This document shows positions 1-9,469 of a stretch of DNA of 64,000 nt, one piece after another. The stretch is from Macrostomum hystrix (Eukaryota > Platyhelminthes > Macrostomidae). The first letter of the stretch is position 1, and the number at the start of each line of letters is the position of its first letter. The stretch lies in contig CATNEN010000039.1 of assembly GCA_950097015.1 (NCBI GenBank), forward strand, positions 806,001-870,000, given 5' to 3'. The notes under the pieces are model-generated. The model ran no database searches, had not been told where the DNA came from, and saw only the letters and a list, made by a program, of their open reading frames with translations. The position numbers and the translations under genes were made by a program.

Positions 1-650
1 CTGCTCGTTGAAAGGGGAGATATTAAGTCCTTGGGTGGTTAACCAGTTAACCAGACAAATAACAACTAGTTAGCATTTAGTAATAGCATTTTACTGATTC
101 TGATTAAATCAAAATATTTAGTCAATTTAATTTGATTATTTGTCTTATTCCCAGGCCAAATGGCAGTTCAATTAATCATTATCCCACATTTTACTGGCCA
201 GTCTTTTGAATATGCTAATAAATAAATAAAATATAATACTTCATTATGGGACTGTAGCCCTCATTGGAATATAGACTAGAGACAGAGTAATGAAAGGTGA
301 AAATAAAATATATATTCTAGCCACTAAAACATTGTGCACTGTTCACTAACACAAGAATTTATAATTGATGATTTTTGAGGTAGGGTATTGGCTATTAAGG
401 ATGTGAAGGACTAATATTTCACATCTATGCTTCTATAAAAAATTTAAGGCTACATTTGGAAGGGCAAAAGAAGAAAGAAGAACAAAGCAAATAAAGGTAC
501 AAACAAAACTGGGAACTTTGCTACTGCTACACAATGCTAAAATGTCATGATTTTTTAGAAAACATATACAGTTGGAATGCATAATAATAGGCTATGCGCA
601 ACATAAGTGCGGAACAGTATGAACAACATTTTTAACTAAAAAATGCTTAC
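1..650 (-). other. SAR1 intron, AT-rich, no other feature seen
   Basis: This stretch follows the SAR1 donor on the minus strand and has no open frame of useful length, no recognisable Sar1 continuation and no tandem array. It is AT-rich, unlike the array-filled introns elsewhere in the window. Confidence 0.6.
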
Positions 651-970
651 CTTTGTCGGTCCCATGCATCAACTATGAACACTATTCCATCAACAGCTGG
701 AAAGTATGTCTTCCAGACTTTCCTTGCTTGCTCATGACCACCAAGATCAAATGTGGTAAACTTCATGCCACCAATCGATAGCTCTTCCGTGGTAGGATAG
801 AGCGTTGGATTGTGCGTTCCCATTCGATCATCCTTAAGCATGTGAAGAAGTGTAGTCTTGCCTGCATTGTCTAGACCCAAGAAAACGAGCTTGCCGCTTT
901 TCTTCCACAAGCCAAGGTAACCTAAAATTCCTGACACGGAGCCAGAAATCCAATCCCACCAGCCGCTCAT
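651..970 (-). CDS. SAR1: SAR1 small GTPase, first coding exon (partial gene)
   Basis: Sar1 is the ARF-family GTPase that starts COPII coat assembly at endoplasmic reticulum exit sites. The exon begins at ATG 968-970 with [14 protein letters not shown], an amphipathic N-terminal segment like the one Sar1 inserts into membranes, rather than at the upstream in-frame residues, which read as 5' UTR. The P-loop [11 protein letters not shown], the switch I threonine in [10 protein letters not shown] and the switch II motif [10 protein letters not shown] are all intact. The exon ends in VDAWDRQ with a consensus donor GTAAGC at 645-650. About 107 of the usual 190-198 residues are present; the G4 and G5 motifs must lie left of the window. 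The first three bases of the window read CAG on the minus strand after a pyrimidine run, so the next exon may begin just outside. Identification is firm; the gene is cut by the window edge. Confidence 0.95.
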
Positions 971-1358
971 GATAATAAATGTGGATTTTTTGTTTTGAAC
1001 AAACAATATTTACTGTTACTTAACAGCCTACCAAAAAGTGATTTGATGACGCACGCATAAATTTCTGGAAAAACAAATCTATAACAATGTGACGACTTAT
1101 AACAAAAAAAACGACACAACTTTGCGAAGATAACGTTCTTAGAAAATTAAAAGAAGAATTCTTTAAATAACAAAAATATAAATAAATTTTCTGCATATTC
1201 TTAAAAAACTTTACCTTATTAATACGTTTCCGTGAATCTATAAATTTATAGTCTCTATCTATTTCTCATCGCGGCTTTGATGCGCTCACCACTCCGTTCA
1301 ATGATTGTACGTGTAGTAACTTATCGATCTCTATCTTGTCATTGTCAGCTATGCGCAC

Positions 1359-1598
1359 TCAGCTGTACCCCCTCAAAACCCACCCCTCCCTTATCGGTTT
1401 ATACCCCTTTTTAGCGTAATAAATAAACTGTTCAAGGCCTAGAGCTTCTACTGGAGCTTGTTGACCGTCACCTAAACCATCGCTCTTAAGTCCAAGTTTT
1501 TCACACTCGTAATTATAATGCTCGTGACAATGATCTTTTCCTATAGCAACGGCGATCGAGGTCTGGCGAAAACACGAGCTAACGTCGTTATTCACCAT
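1359..1598 (-). CDS. Hypothetical 79-residue ORF upstream of SAR1
   Basis: An ATG-initiated 79-codon frame begins MVNNDVSSCFRQTSIAVAIG and ends in REGWVLRGYS. I do not recognise it. It has no signal peptide or membrane segment; its middle is rich in His, Cys and Glu. Its start codon and first roughly 22 codons lie inside a 139-bp tandem duplication, so a second near-identical start occurs at about 1737 and reads into a different, short frame. It lies about 390 bp upstream of the SAR1 start on the same strand and could be a small gene, an exon or chance. No splice sites were convincing. Confidence 0.25.
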   Translation of the reverse strand: MVNNDVSSCFRQTSIAVAIGKDHCHEHYNYECEKLGLKSDGLGDGQQAPVEALGLEQFIYYAKKGYKPIREGWVLRGYS

Positions 1599-1808
1599 TC
1601 TATTGGTGCAGTTAGTTTTTCAATAAGAACGAGAACTTCTTCTGAGAAAATAGTGTGTGTAACAAACACACATCTTTTCCTATAGCAACGGCGATCGAGG
1701 TCTGGCGAAAACACGAGCTAACGTCGTTACTCACCATTCTATTGGTGCAGTTAGTTTTTCAATAAGAACGAGAACTTCTTCTGAGAAAATAGTGTGTGTA
1801 ACAAACAG
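1533..1808. repeat. 139-bp tandem duplication, two copies
   Basis: Copy 1 spans 1533-1671 and copy 2 spans 1672 to about 1808. Both begin atcttttcctatagcaacgg and are almost identical, with one clear difference (gttattcacc versus gttactcacc). Such high identity indicates a recent duplication. It covers the start codon of the small ORF at 1359-1598. Confidence 0.9.
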
Positions 1809-2240
1809 CAGAGATCAGCGCAATAATACGTATGGACCACGAGTAGTAGAATTAAGCTTCATTATTAGTGGTCTTCGATCAATGTATTTGTTCTCGCTCC
1901 GCCCTTCTAATGCCCCAATTCATTCGTGAGTATATATTGCTATGGAATAACAGTGCCAATGCATTACATATAACCCAGGGATAAATCGTTTTTATTTGCA
2001 GTATAATTCCTTGACATTTTTAAATGAATGTATGTGTGTATCAGCAAGATAAAAAGAAAGTTTTAAATAAATCCCTAAAAACACGGAATTTTAATAATGC
2101 AATTATATAAAGAATCGTCGCACTTTATGCACCGAATCTATTTTGCCGATTCTCAATCGCCCAAACAGTCTCACTTCGCCAAAAACCAAAATTCCATACC
2201 GACTTAATTCTATACTTATCTGTGCCGCGATTGTCTGTAG

Positions 2241-2920
2241 CAGGGGTTGGCAAACTTATTATCGTGCGGGCCACGGAGAACCCAAAAGACGGGCCGCAGT
2301 GACTTATGAGAAAGGGGAGAGATAAGTCACATGATAGATAAGGCAGGGGAGAGATAAGACAGGGGAGAGATGAGACACGGGAGAGATGAGACACATGATA
2401 GATAAGGCAGGGGAGAGATAAGACAGGGGAGAGATGAGACACGGGAGAGATGAGACACATGATAGATAAGACTGGCCGGAGAGATAAGACAGAGGAGATG
2501 AGACGCAGAAGAGATGAGGCACAGGAGAGTAGAGACAGGGGAGAGTAAGACATGGGAGAGATGAGGCAGGGGAGAGATAAGACAGAGGAGATGAGACGCA
2601 GAAGAGATGAGGCACAGGAGAGTAGAGACAGGGGAGAGTAAGACAGGGGAGAGATGAGGCAGGGGAGAGATAAGACAGGAGAGATGAGACACGGGAGAGA
2701 TGAGGCACTGAAGAGATAAGACAGGAGAGATGAGACAGGGGAGAGATGAGACAGGAGAGATGAGACGGGAGAGATGAGACAGGAGAGATGAGACATGGGA
2801 GAAATGAGAATCTCGATCTCCAATTGACAGGATACTGTAGGTGTTGGAAGGGGCAACTGGCCGGATTTGGGAGCTTCGAGGGGCGCATCTGGCCCGCGGG
2901 CCGGAGTTTGCCGACCCCTG
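2241..2920. mobile_element. Non-autonomous hAT-type element with internal minisatellite
   Basis: The left end reads CAGGGGTTGGCAAACT and the right end, reverse complemented, reads CAGGGGTCGGCAAACT, followed on both sides by GC-rich subterminal sequence containing GCGGGCC. These are the termini of a widespread hAT (Tip100/Charlie-like) group. The flanking 8-bp sequences gtctgtag (2233-2240) and gtctatag (2921-2928) differ at one base, matching the 8-bp target-site duplication of hAT. There is no transposase. About 500 bp of the interior is a purine-rich tandem array. It is 680 bp long. Confidence 0.88.
2300..2810. repeat. Purine-rich minisatellite inside the hAT element
   Basis: Irregular tandem copies of gagagataagacagggga and gagagatgagacacggga, with unit lengths near 15-17 bp and longer composite periods, fill the middle of the hAT-type element. 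The array keeps several minus-strand frames open for up to 243 codons (Ser/Leu/Pro-rich); these are repeat artefacts. An array inside a MITE means it can have been moved by transposition. Confidence 0.85.
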
Positions 2921-2928
2921 GTCTATAG

Positions 2929-3503
2929 TCAAATCAGATTTGTTTCCTCCGCAAACAGGTCATAGATTTATGATCCTGGCGTAATGGTTGAAACTGGAAT
3001 GGTTTAACGATGAACAATTGAACTATTGAACCATTGGATGAAAACAGCAATTATGTACTTGCAGTTGAGCTCGTTTTGATAATATATTTAGCAAGGAATA
3101 GTTAGTTTAGAAAGGATTTCTCATCCATGTTACCCGGATCACGCAATTGTCGACCTATCCACTCGCGCTATTCTGACATGGTCACGACAAGTAAAATAGG
3201 GTTAGTTATATACCACAACTGATAAGTATAAAATAAGTTTTCTGTTCACAGGAAAAAGACAATTTAGACGGCACGATCCGAAAAGCCGGGGACTCTGGTG
3301 GAAATCTCGGTTCTCAACGCTAGAAATCATCGGAGCTGATGAAGCTGGAAGAGCTGAACGTCAGGCGTCCCAGCGCAGGTCAGTGCTGGACAGAGGGCCG
3401 ATGTGGCAGGACAGAGCACCTGTCGAAAGCTGCGAGCTGCGAATGGGGAATGTGCACATCATGAAATCATGACTTGATCGAATATCTAGATCTAGAACAT
3501 CAT
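2929..3503. other. Non-coding stretch, no feature seen
   Basis: There is no convincing open frame, tandem repeat or element terminus between the hAT element and the small minus-strand gene. Confidence 0.5.
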
Positions 3504-4137
3504 TTAAAACAAAACAGAGCAAAGACTAACGACAGAAAAATCGCCTCCTACTCTGGAGTTCTTGGAGCGTGAAATATTCTGGGGATTTCTGCTAAAACTG
3601 CTAAGAGGCCGTGCGAACCTCTGCAAGCCCTGACGCTGTCCCAGCCGGGCGTCTGTACTTTCCGCTTCCCGCGCCGATCGAGTTGGCCAGGTCAAGGATC
3701 TCTGTCGGTGAGAACTCGGCTCTGGTGGCAGCTCGGAGCGCTGGGTCTCACCAGGGCTCAGCGTCCGGTCCGGACTTCCCCGAGTTCGGAAGCGTGACAC
3801 CTTAGCGATGGCCGTGCTGGCCAGTCTGCAATTCAGATGTGGGCGATAAGCGTTCATTCCCTCCCTGCGCTGCCTCCATGTCAGTACTCAACTCATATTC
3901 CTCTTACCTGGCGCTGACTCGGTGCCGATGACACGGCTGTTGCAGCTCCAGCACTGAGTCGGGGAGCACAGAGGCCAGACTGCCGGCCTCGCCACGACGC
4001 CTGGCCTGCAGGCACAGCCGGTGCAGCAGCAGCAGCAGGCCCAGCAGCAGCAGCAGAGCGGCGGCTGCGGCGGCTGCTGCCAAGGACAGCGCGGCCGCTC
4101 GCTGCCGCAGCTGCTGCTTCAGTTCTCCTGCTGCCAT
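3504..4137 (-). CDS. Small single-pass membrane protein, two exons (putative)
   Basis: Exon 1 (3908-4137) starts MAAGELKQQLRQRAAALSLA, followed by an Ala/Leu membrane segment at about residues 18-45 and a basic stretch (RRRGEAG). The donor is AG|GTAAGAG. Exon 2 (3504-3825) follows a TTGCAG acceptor, and the joined codon is complete, so the two exons splice in frame to 183 residues. A problem lies in exon 2: in the +2 frame from about 3740 down to 3605 a more protein-like tail reads EFSPTEILDLANSIGAGSGK and ends in EVRTAS. A 2- or 5-base indel, or a further splice, near the GAGCCGAG sequence may therefore separate the true C terminus from the open frame given here. The family is not recognised. 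The spliced phase match supports a real gene; the C terminus is uncertain. Confidence 0.45.
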
Positions 4138-4282
4138 CGGAAATCTTGTCAGTGTCCTTGCCTGAAATCACCAGCAGGAACTTGGTCAACCAGAATACTT
4201 TACTTTACAGCCCAAGCCTCCGGTTCTCGCGTCTGTTAGCCTGGGCTTAGCTGGCGTCAATCTTCCCTCTGTTTTACAGTCC

Positions 4283-4484
4283 TGTAGTGCACTGCGTTGC
4301 CCTCTCCCTCCCACGCTGGCATAGCGTCACTGTCAACGTGCACTGCTCTTGGCATGTACTTTGTGTTGCGTAATGCGCTCATGACTGGGCTGCACGTCGG
4401 CAGCCACTATGTGGCTGCGACTATATAAGAACTCAAATATACGGCCCAAGAGGCCACGTTCCTTACTCACTCAACGGCACTACA
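4283..4484 (+). mobile_element. Solo LTR of an LTR retrotransposon (202 bp)
   Basis: The element begins TGTAGTGC and ends GCACTACA, a perfect 8-bp inverted terminus of the TG...CA type. It is flanked by exact 5-bp duplications agtcc at 4278-4282 and 4485-4489, as made by retroviral-type integrases. A TATA box (tatataag, about 4423) lies at the position expected of an LTR promoter on the plus strand. No coding sequence or second LTR is adjacent, so it is a recombined solo LTR. The family (Ty3/gypsy, BEL or copia) cannot be told from the LTR alone. Confidence 0.88.
4423..4430 (+). promoter_or_regulatory. LTR TATA box
   Basis: The sequence tatataag sits about 60 bp before the 3' end of the solo LTR, on the strand on which the LTR would be transcribed. 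A second TATA-like motif (tataaaga, about 4591) lies outside the LTR and has no assigned gene. Confidence 0.5.
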
Positions 4485-4489
4485 AGTCC

Positions 4490-5280
4490 CTAACCCATAC
4501 CCTACGTCGCATGAGCTGATTGGCTAGAGTGGCCATCGAGCTCCACCCCAAAAGTTTCTGTCTCCCAGCCGTCGTCTCATTGGCTAAAACAGTATAAAGA
4601 CTTTAGTTCGCAAACTAAATTATTTTAAGTTTTTAGATATAAAAAATGCAACCCATCTCGCTGCTACAAATCAGATATCGCTTGGAAGTTACGAGTAGCT
4701 GCTTGACCGGCTGTGCATTTTATTTACAGATGTGGTAGCTAAGACTTAGCTTTTCAATTTTTATTGTCTTGCACTGATAGAGAGTACAGTTTAAAGTATT
4801 TAAAACTGAATTGAAATCTTAAATATTGGCTATCAGAAAATCGATGGTATACCCCAGTATGCGAACACAGGCTCAGCACAGACATGGTCCTACCTTGTGC
4901 TTTGGCAGAATAGATAGCGCTGACTGCAGCTTCGGCAGAGGACAGGCGCGCCCTGAGGACTCCCTGCCGAGCCCAGAGTTCAGCGCTTTATGTCTGAGCC
5001 GGCACGCACAAAACCGATTTATTCATCAGCGCCGTTCGCCTGTCCGCAGTCCTGTTCTTAGCCAGCAGTTTAGACAGCTCGTAATACGACAAGCGCTCAA
5101 TGAGTGGAGTGTTAGCAGTCACACTGGCAACAAGCACTGCACACCCTTGGTCATCACCGCAATGAAATCGGAACGCAAGTGCGGAGCCGAGAAACTCTCA
5201 CCTCTCCCAAACGGAAAGACCACACCTCAGGCATGGAAATGAAAGCTCAGATAAAGGCGGAGCATTCCAACTTCTCATCT
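4490..5280. other. Stretch without a supported gene
   Basis: A 138-codon plus-strand frame at 4826-5242 begins at a TTG codon, has low-complexity, basic/Ser-rich composition and no splice signals or family resemblance. I do not call it a gene. Nothing else was seen. Confidence 0.5.
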
Positions 5281-5560
5281 GCGAGCCTGCCTTCTCCCCT
5301 GATCCTCTGCGAGCCTGCCTTCTCCCCTGATCCTCTGCGAGCCTGCCTTCTCCCCTGATCCTCTGCGAGCCTGCCTTCTCCCCTGATCCTCTGCGAGCCT
5401 GCCTTCTCCCCTGATCCTCTGCGAGCCTGCCTTCTCCCCTGATCCTCTGCGAGCCTGCCTTCTCCCCTGATCCTCTGCGAGCCTGCCTTCTCCCCTGATC
5501 CTCTGCGAGCCTGCCTTCTCCCCTGATCCTCTGCGAGCCTGCCTTCTCCCCTGATCCTCA
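5281..5560. repeat. 28-bp minisatellite, 10 near-perfect copies
   Basis: The unit begins gcgagcctgccttctcccct and repeats ten times with essentially no divergence; only the last unit degenerates (cctcagtgag). It ends 18 bp before the left terminus of the Harbinger element. Confidence 0.95.
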
Positions 5561-5951
5561 GTGAGTCAGTGAGCTCCCAGGGACCAATTTCATGAGCAAC
5601 TGGTAACTGGTAAATAACCGCAGCTACTTGAAGTTTGGTTTCATGGCGAACTTTAGCAGCTGCTAACTATTAGCAGTCTGGTAAGCTGTGGTTTCACGAA
5701 TTGGCTGGTAAAACTGAGGCTGCTTGTATTGATTTAGAACGTCTATGTCTATGGCTCAAAGTATAGGGTGTTCTCGGGGGCTGGTAACGGTTGGTTTCAG
5801 GAGCATACCAGCGCTGCTAAAATAACCACATTTTCCACGGTTAAAACTTAGCATCCTACTTAGGTGGCTAAGAAATGGAGCTGCCTATATACGACGCCCT
5901 TAATTTGCTCGAAGAGGAACCCGGGCCGCGTTAAGGGAATTTCGAGAGCGC

Positions 5952-6914
5952 TTGAACTTCGTCGTCGACTGGGATTTTAGACAGCGCTTTAGAAAGTTGC
6001 CACCTACGTTCGAGCATCTGCTCGAACGAATTCGCCCAACCTTGGAGTATGGTAGCGTTCGAAGTGGTCAATTGAGTGCCAGGGAGCAAGCGTTGACCGC
6101 ATTGCGTTTCTACGCCTGTAACGGCTTCTACCACGTACTTCGAGACGCGCACGGGCCTTCCGAGTCGTCTGTCACAAGAGTTGTGCGCCGCGTAACGACT
6201 GCCATCAACTCTGAGCTTTTTCACCATACCGTTGCTTGGCCGGACATCAACAACGTTGTGCAGAAGTTCTTTAACATCGCAGGAATGCCTTCTGTCTGTG
6301 GACTCATCGATGGGACCCTTATTCCCATTAAGAAACCTGGACTTCACGAAAACCAGTTCGTGGACCGTAAAGGTCAACACTCGTTGAATGTGCTACTTTT
6401 GAGCGGACCAGATCATCAATTTTATTTTTGCAACGCATCATGGCCGGGAAGTGTAAGCGACGCAAGGGTGTTGCGCAACAGCAGTCTGTATACACTTTTC
6501 CAGATGCAGCAATGGCGTCCAATCCCAGGAGCCGTCATACTCGGTGACAGTATTTTCCCTTGCTTGGATTGGTTAATACCACCTGTTCTAGGCGACAATC
6601 TGGCTCCAGCAACCGCCGCATTTAACAGGGCTCAAAAGAAGACGCGATCAGTCGTAGAGCGCAGTATCGGACTGCTAAAATTGCGCTTCCCCTGTCTCAA
6701 TGGTCTGCGCGTTCAAGGTCCTGTTTACTCGGCTGAGATAGTCAAGGCGTGTGTTGTTCTGCACTATCTTTGCATTCAACTTGAAGGACAAGTTGACGAC
6801 AATTTGGCAGCAGAGCTTTTGCATCCGGTGGTGGGCATCGATATACCCATGGAGGGCGAAGTAGTGAACGCAAACGACAACCGGCGGAGACAACTTATTG
6901 AATTATTCCAATGA
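5952..6914 (+). CDS. Harbinger DDE transposase (HARBI1-like)
   Basis: This encodes the DDE_Tnp_4 nuclease of PIF/Harbinger transposons. Numbered from the TTG at 5952 (320 codons), the motifs are CGLIDGTLIPIKKP (first Asp, residue 120), SWPGSVSDARVL (second Asp, 170), ILGDSIFPC and VVERSIGLLKLRFP (Glu 237), so the catalytic triad looks intact. The open frame has no early ATG. A better start is ATG 5875-5877, which reads MELPIYDALNLLEEEPGPR, the usual Harbinger N terminus, but it hits a stop and rejoins the main frame (REFRERLNF) only after a single-base indel near 5930. The copy is therefore probably recently disabled or contains a sequence error. Confidence 0.9.
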   Translation: MNFVVDWDFRQRFRKLPPTFEHLLERIRPTLEYGSVRSGQLSAREQALTALRFYACNGFYHVLRDAHGPSESSVTRVVRRVTTAINSELFHHTVAWPDINNVVQKFFNIAGMPSVCGLIDGTLIPIKKPGLHENQFVDRKGQHSLNVLLLSGPDHQFYFCNASWPGSVSDARVLRNSSLYTLFQMQQWRPIPGAVILGDSIFPCLDWLIPPVLGDNLAPATAAFNRAQKKTRSVVERSIGLLKLRFPCLNGLRVQGPVYSAEIVKACVVLHYLCIQLEGQVDDNLAAELLHPVVGIDIPMEGEVVNANDNRRRQLIELFQ

Positions 6915-7873
6915 CTGATTTGAATCGATAACAGAAACTAACTATTGAAAAGCATGTTAAAGACCAAATGTTAAAGTTAAACGTTTATGTATGCAACTTT
7001 TGCGAACACAGCGTTATTGAATTTTAATCCTGTCGTATGTTGGAAAGTTAAAGCTTTTAAATTAATTGATAAACACTGTTATAAACACTGAAACTAATAA
7101 ACGCGTGAATAAATGATGCAACAAATGTTAACAACACAATGCGTTTTTCGGTGTTCATCCAATCTTAATAACAGCTTTAGCATAGTACTAGCAAGTTTTG
7201 CCCCCATTCGGGGAGCAGAAATATTTTTAATTCGTCCAGTAGATACTTTTTAGCAGCTGTAGTTTCAGCTTGTTTTAAGTTACAATGATCCCCAAGTTGA
7301 CCATGATCCCCAAGCAAGATTTTCATTTTTAGTATAGTAGAAGATGAAGCATGTTTTATTCAGTTTTCTGTTCGTTTACAACATCGGAAATGATTAAAGC
7401 AGCGGTGCATTCTTGCAATGCTATGCATTAGTGACACATCACTGATTTTAACATTTTTCATGATATCGTATTACTTGGCAGAGCTAGATCTATTTTTACA
7501 CCGTGTTTACCTGTCTTACTGTGTATATCAAACAAAAGTCCTGGTGAAATTCTGCCGCAATTTTCCCTTGTTTTCCTCTAAGCTTTTCGCTTCCGATTAC
7601 ACTTTATCGCCCATTTTGCGAGGCAAGTTTGTCGCTTGTGACTTGTATCTAGCACCGATGTTTAGGGAAGAGGGGAAGAGAAGATACAGAAGGGAAGTCG
7701 GGACTAGGTGATGTGGGGAGGAAGGGGACATAAGGAAGTTAGGCAGCGGGGAATATGGGAAAGATGAGATGTGGGGAAGTTTGAAGTTGGGGAAATATTA
7801 GTTTGGAAGAATGATATGTGGGAAAGATAGGGGTTTAGCTATGAAAAATAACAGCTTTAGTTGCTGTTATTTT
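6915..7873. other. Harbinger internal spacer between the two genes
   Basis: This AT-rich spacer has no coding potential I can support. It ends in a purine-rich stretch and a perfect hairpin, aaaaataacagc / gctgttattttt, at about 7843-7875, between the 3' ends of the convergent genes, where it could act as a bidirectional termination signal. Confidence 0.4.
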
Positions 7874-8535
7874 TTAGTATTTTAGTATATCATCTTGCTG
7901 CTCGAGTTCAAGTTTTCGGATTTCCAGGCGCAGCTTTTTGTTGCGTAGTCGTAGAAACTCGAGAACCAACTCTTCTTTTTCCGTCATCTTCTCCGGCTTC
8001 CTTCGACGTGGTGTCGATGGCGCTTCGCCTGCTTCGTCGCTGAGCAGGGCCAACATCGAAGGCCTGGCCATGGATGGCTTTTCCGCCGAGCTGCATAAGG
8101 CATAGTACTATTCCTGAGGCATAGTACGGTTTAAGTTGTCTATATGGACAGATGCATCGGAAGCGGCATCGGGTCGAATGCAGGGCACACTTTCTTCGAC
8201 ATCAAGCCCACATACCGAAGAACTTTCCTTTCCAATGACTTCCAGAACCATACGATCCACATCTGTCTCCTTGGCAAGAGTCCCTCCTCCGGCGCCCGTC
8301 TAACGACTAGCGTCTCGCTTCTTCATTGTTGCCATCCGAATGTTTTTCCACATTGTGTCGTGCAGATATGCAACTGGCTTGCACAACCCATTTGCCTCCA
8401 TCGTGGGTTCGGATTTCCTCCCAAGCGTGTCGCTTTTTCGATTTGGCTTCTGCGTTATCCGCAAAACTACCGAACAAAACGGCCTTTTTGTCTCTCATGA
8501 GACAGAAAGAGGAGCTTTTGCTCCGGCGTGGACAT
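7874..8535 (-). pseudogene. Harbinger Myb/SANT-like accessory protein, frameshifted
   Basis: Harbinger transposons encode a second, DNA-binding protein that helps import the transposase and recognises the termini. Pieces occur in order on the minus strand. ATG 8533-8535 reads MSTPEQKLLFLSHERQKG. A one-base shift leads to FGSFADNAEAKSKKRHAWEE (helix 2 and 3 region of the Myb/SANT fold). Another frame contains GGGTLAKETDVDRMVLEVIG and DVEESVP, the usual central region. The C terminus is a charged helix (EKEELVLEFLRLRNKKLRLE) ending LEQQDDILKY. At least two frameshifts and a stop break the gene. It is convergent with the transposase, the usual Harbinger arrangement. Confidence 0.75.
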
Positions 8536-8818
8536 GGTTAAAATCTTTTCAGTATTGACTTCTAAGCTAGCGAGTCTAGAGCCTTATATACTACCCGCTC
8601 CTTCTCTTTCTCCTTCTCCAACTCAGCTTCTTCTTCTGCTGCAAAGCGAATGTCTATGGCACGAATTCAATGCTAGGGGGAATAGCAGTACTGATATTTA
8701 CCAGCAGATATTTACCAGTTGCTTTATGAAACCAGTTTTTAGCAGACTGCTGAATATCCACAGTTATTTTAGCTGCTGCTAACTGCTAATTTACCAGTTG
8801 CTCATGAAATCGGTCCCT

Positions 8819-9469
8819 GATTCCGTGTGTGGCTGTTTTTCAGTAAACTCTGGCAGTAGTGTTTGAGTAGTCGTGAGCAGTAAGTGCAGCCGATGCAGCT
8901 GAAGCATGTGATTATCAGAAAGCTTTGAATCGCCAACAGTGGCAGGTGTTTGAGTCCGTCACGCCCTGATGAGGCCCGAGGGCGCAGGTAAATGAAAAAA
9001 TTCAGGCAGCTCAGAGTGAGCTGCAGCAGCGGGAGGAATTTTAGTAGCTGAAATTTTAGTGGAAAAAGTTTCACAGGCTCGGAACAAGGGCTGAGTTTTA
9101 GCCCCTTTGTTTAACTCTGAGAATCTTGGAAACGAGAATTGTCTTCTAACATTGCTTTGAAAAGTTGGCATGGTAACCATGCATGGTACCGCTACCCCTA
9201 GTATTTTGGCCTTTAATGCAAGCAGTGAAACTGCAGGCAAAAATTAAAGTGGAAAAAATAGATTAGCCTTCTGTGAATCCAGATAGCTGCTGTAATGCCT
9301 GGGAAACTGCTGCTGCTGCTGCTGCTGCTGCCGGCGTGGGTCCGCGCCAATGTTGGCTCCTGTAAGCTGCTGATTGCCACCATTGTTGTGTCTCATTGTT
9401 AGACTTGTTAGCTTGTCTAGGGGTTTTAGCCTAGTGGATCGAGGTGCCATGGGATCTTCGTTAAGCTAG
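8819..9469. other. Stretch without a recognised gene; short CTG repeat
   Basis: There are two minus-strand frames of 90 and 93 codons and one of 68 codons with a Gln run, none with recognisable domains. The Gln run is a (CTG)8 tract at 9307-9330. I see no splice-supported gene. Confidence 0.4.

Larger units (their letters stand above)
5579..8818 (+). mobile_element. PIF/Harbinger DNA transposon, near full length
   Basis: The left terminus AGGGACCAATTTCATGAGCA and the reverse complement of the right terminus AGGGACCGATTTCATGAGCA match except for one base, and similarity continues through ACTGGTAA. The 3.24-kb interior carries both genes typical of this superfamily: a DDE transposase on the plus strand and a Myb/SANT-like gene on the minus strand. 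I could not identify a 3-bp target-site duplication, perhaps because the left side abuts a minisatellite. An internal 36-bp hairpin lies at about 7841-7876. Confidence 0.9.

Noticed and set aside
4826-5242. 138-codon plus-strand ORF as a gene
   Set aside because: It starts at a non-ATG codon, its composition is unlike the neighbouring genes, and no motif or splice site supports it.
7418-7711. 97-codon ORF inside the Harbinger element as a third transposon gene
   Set aside because: The superfamily has two genes, both located elsewhere; this is an AT-rich spacer frame.
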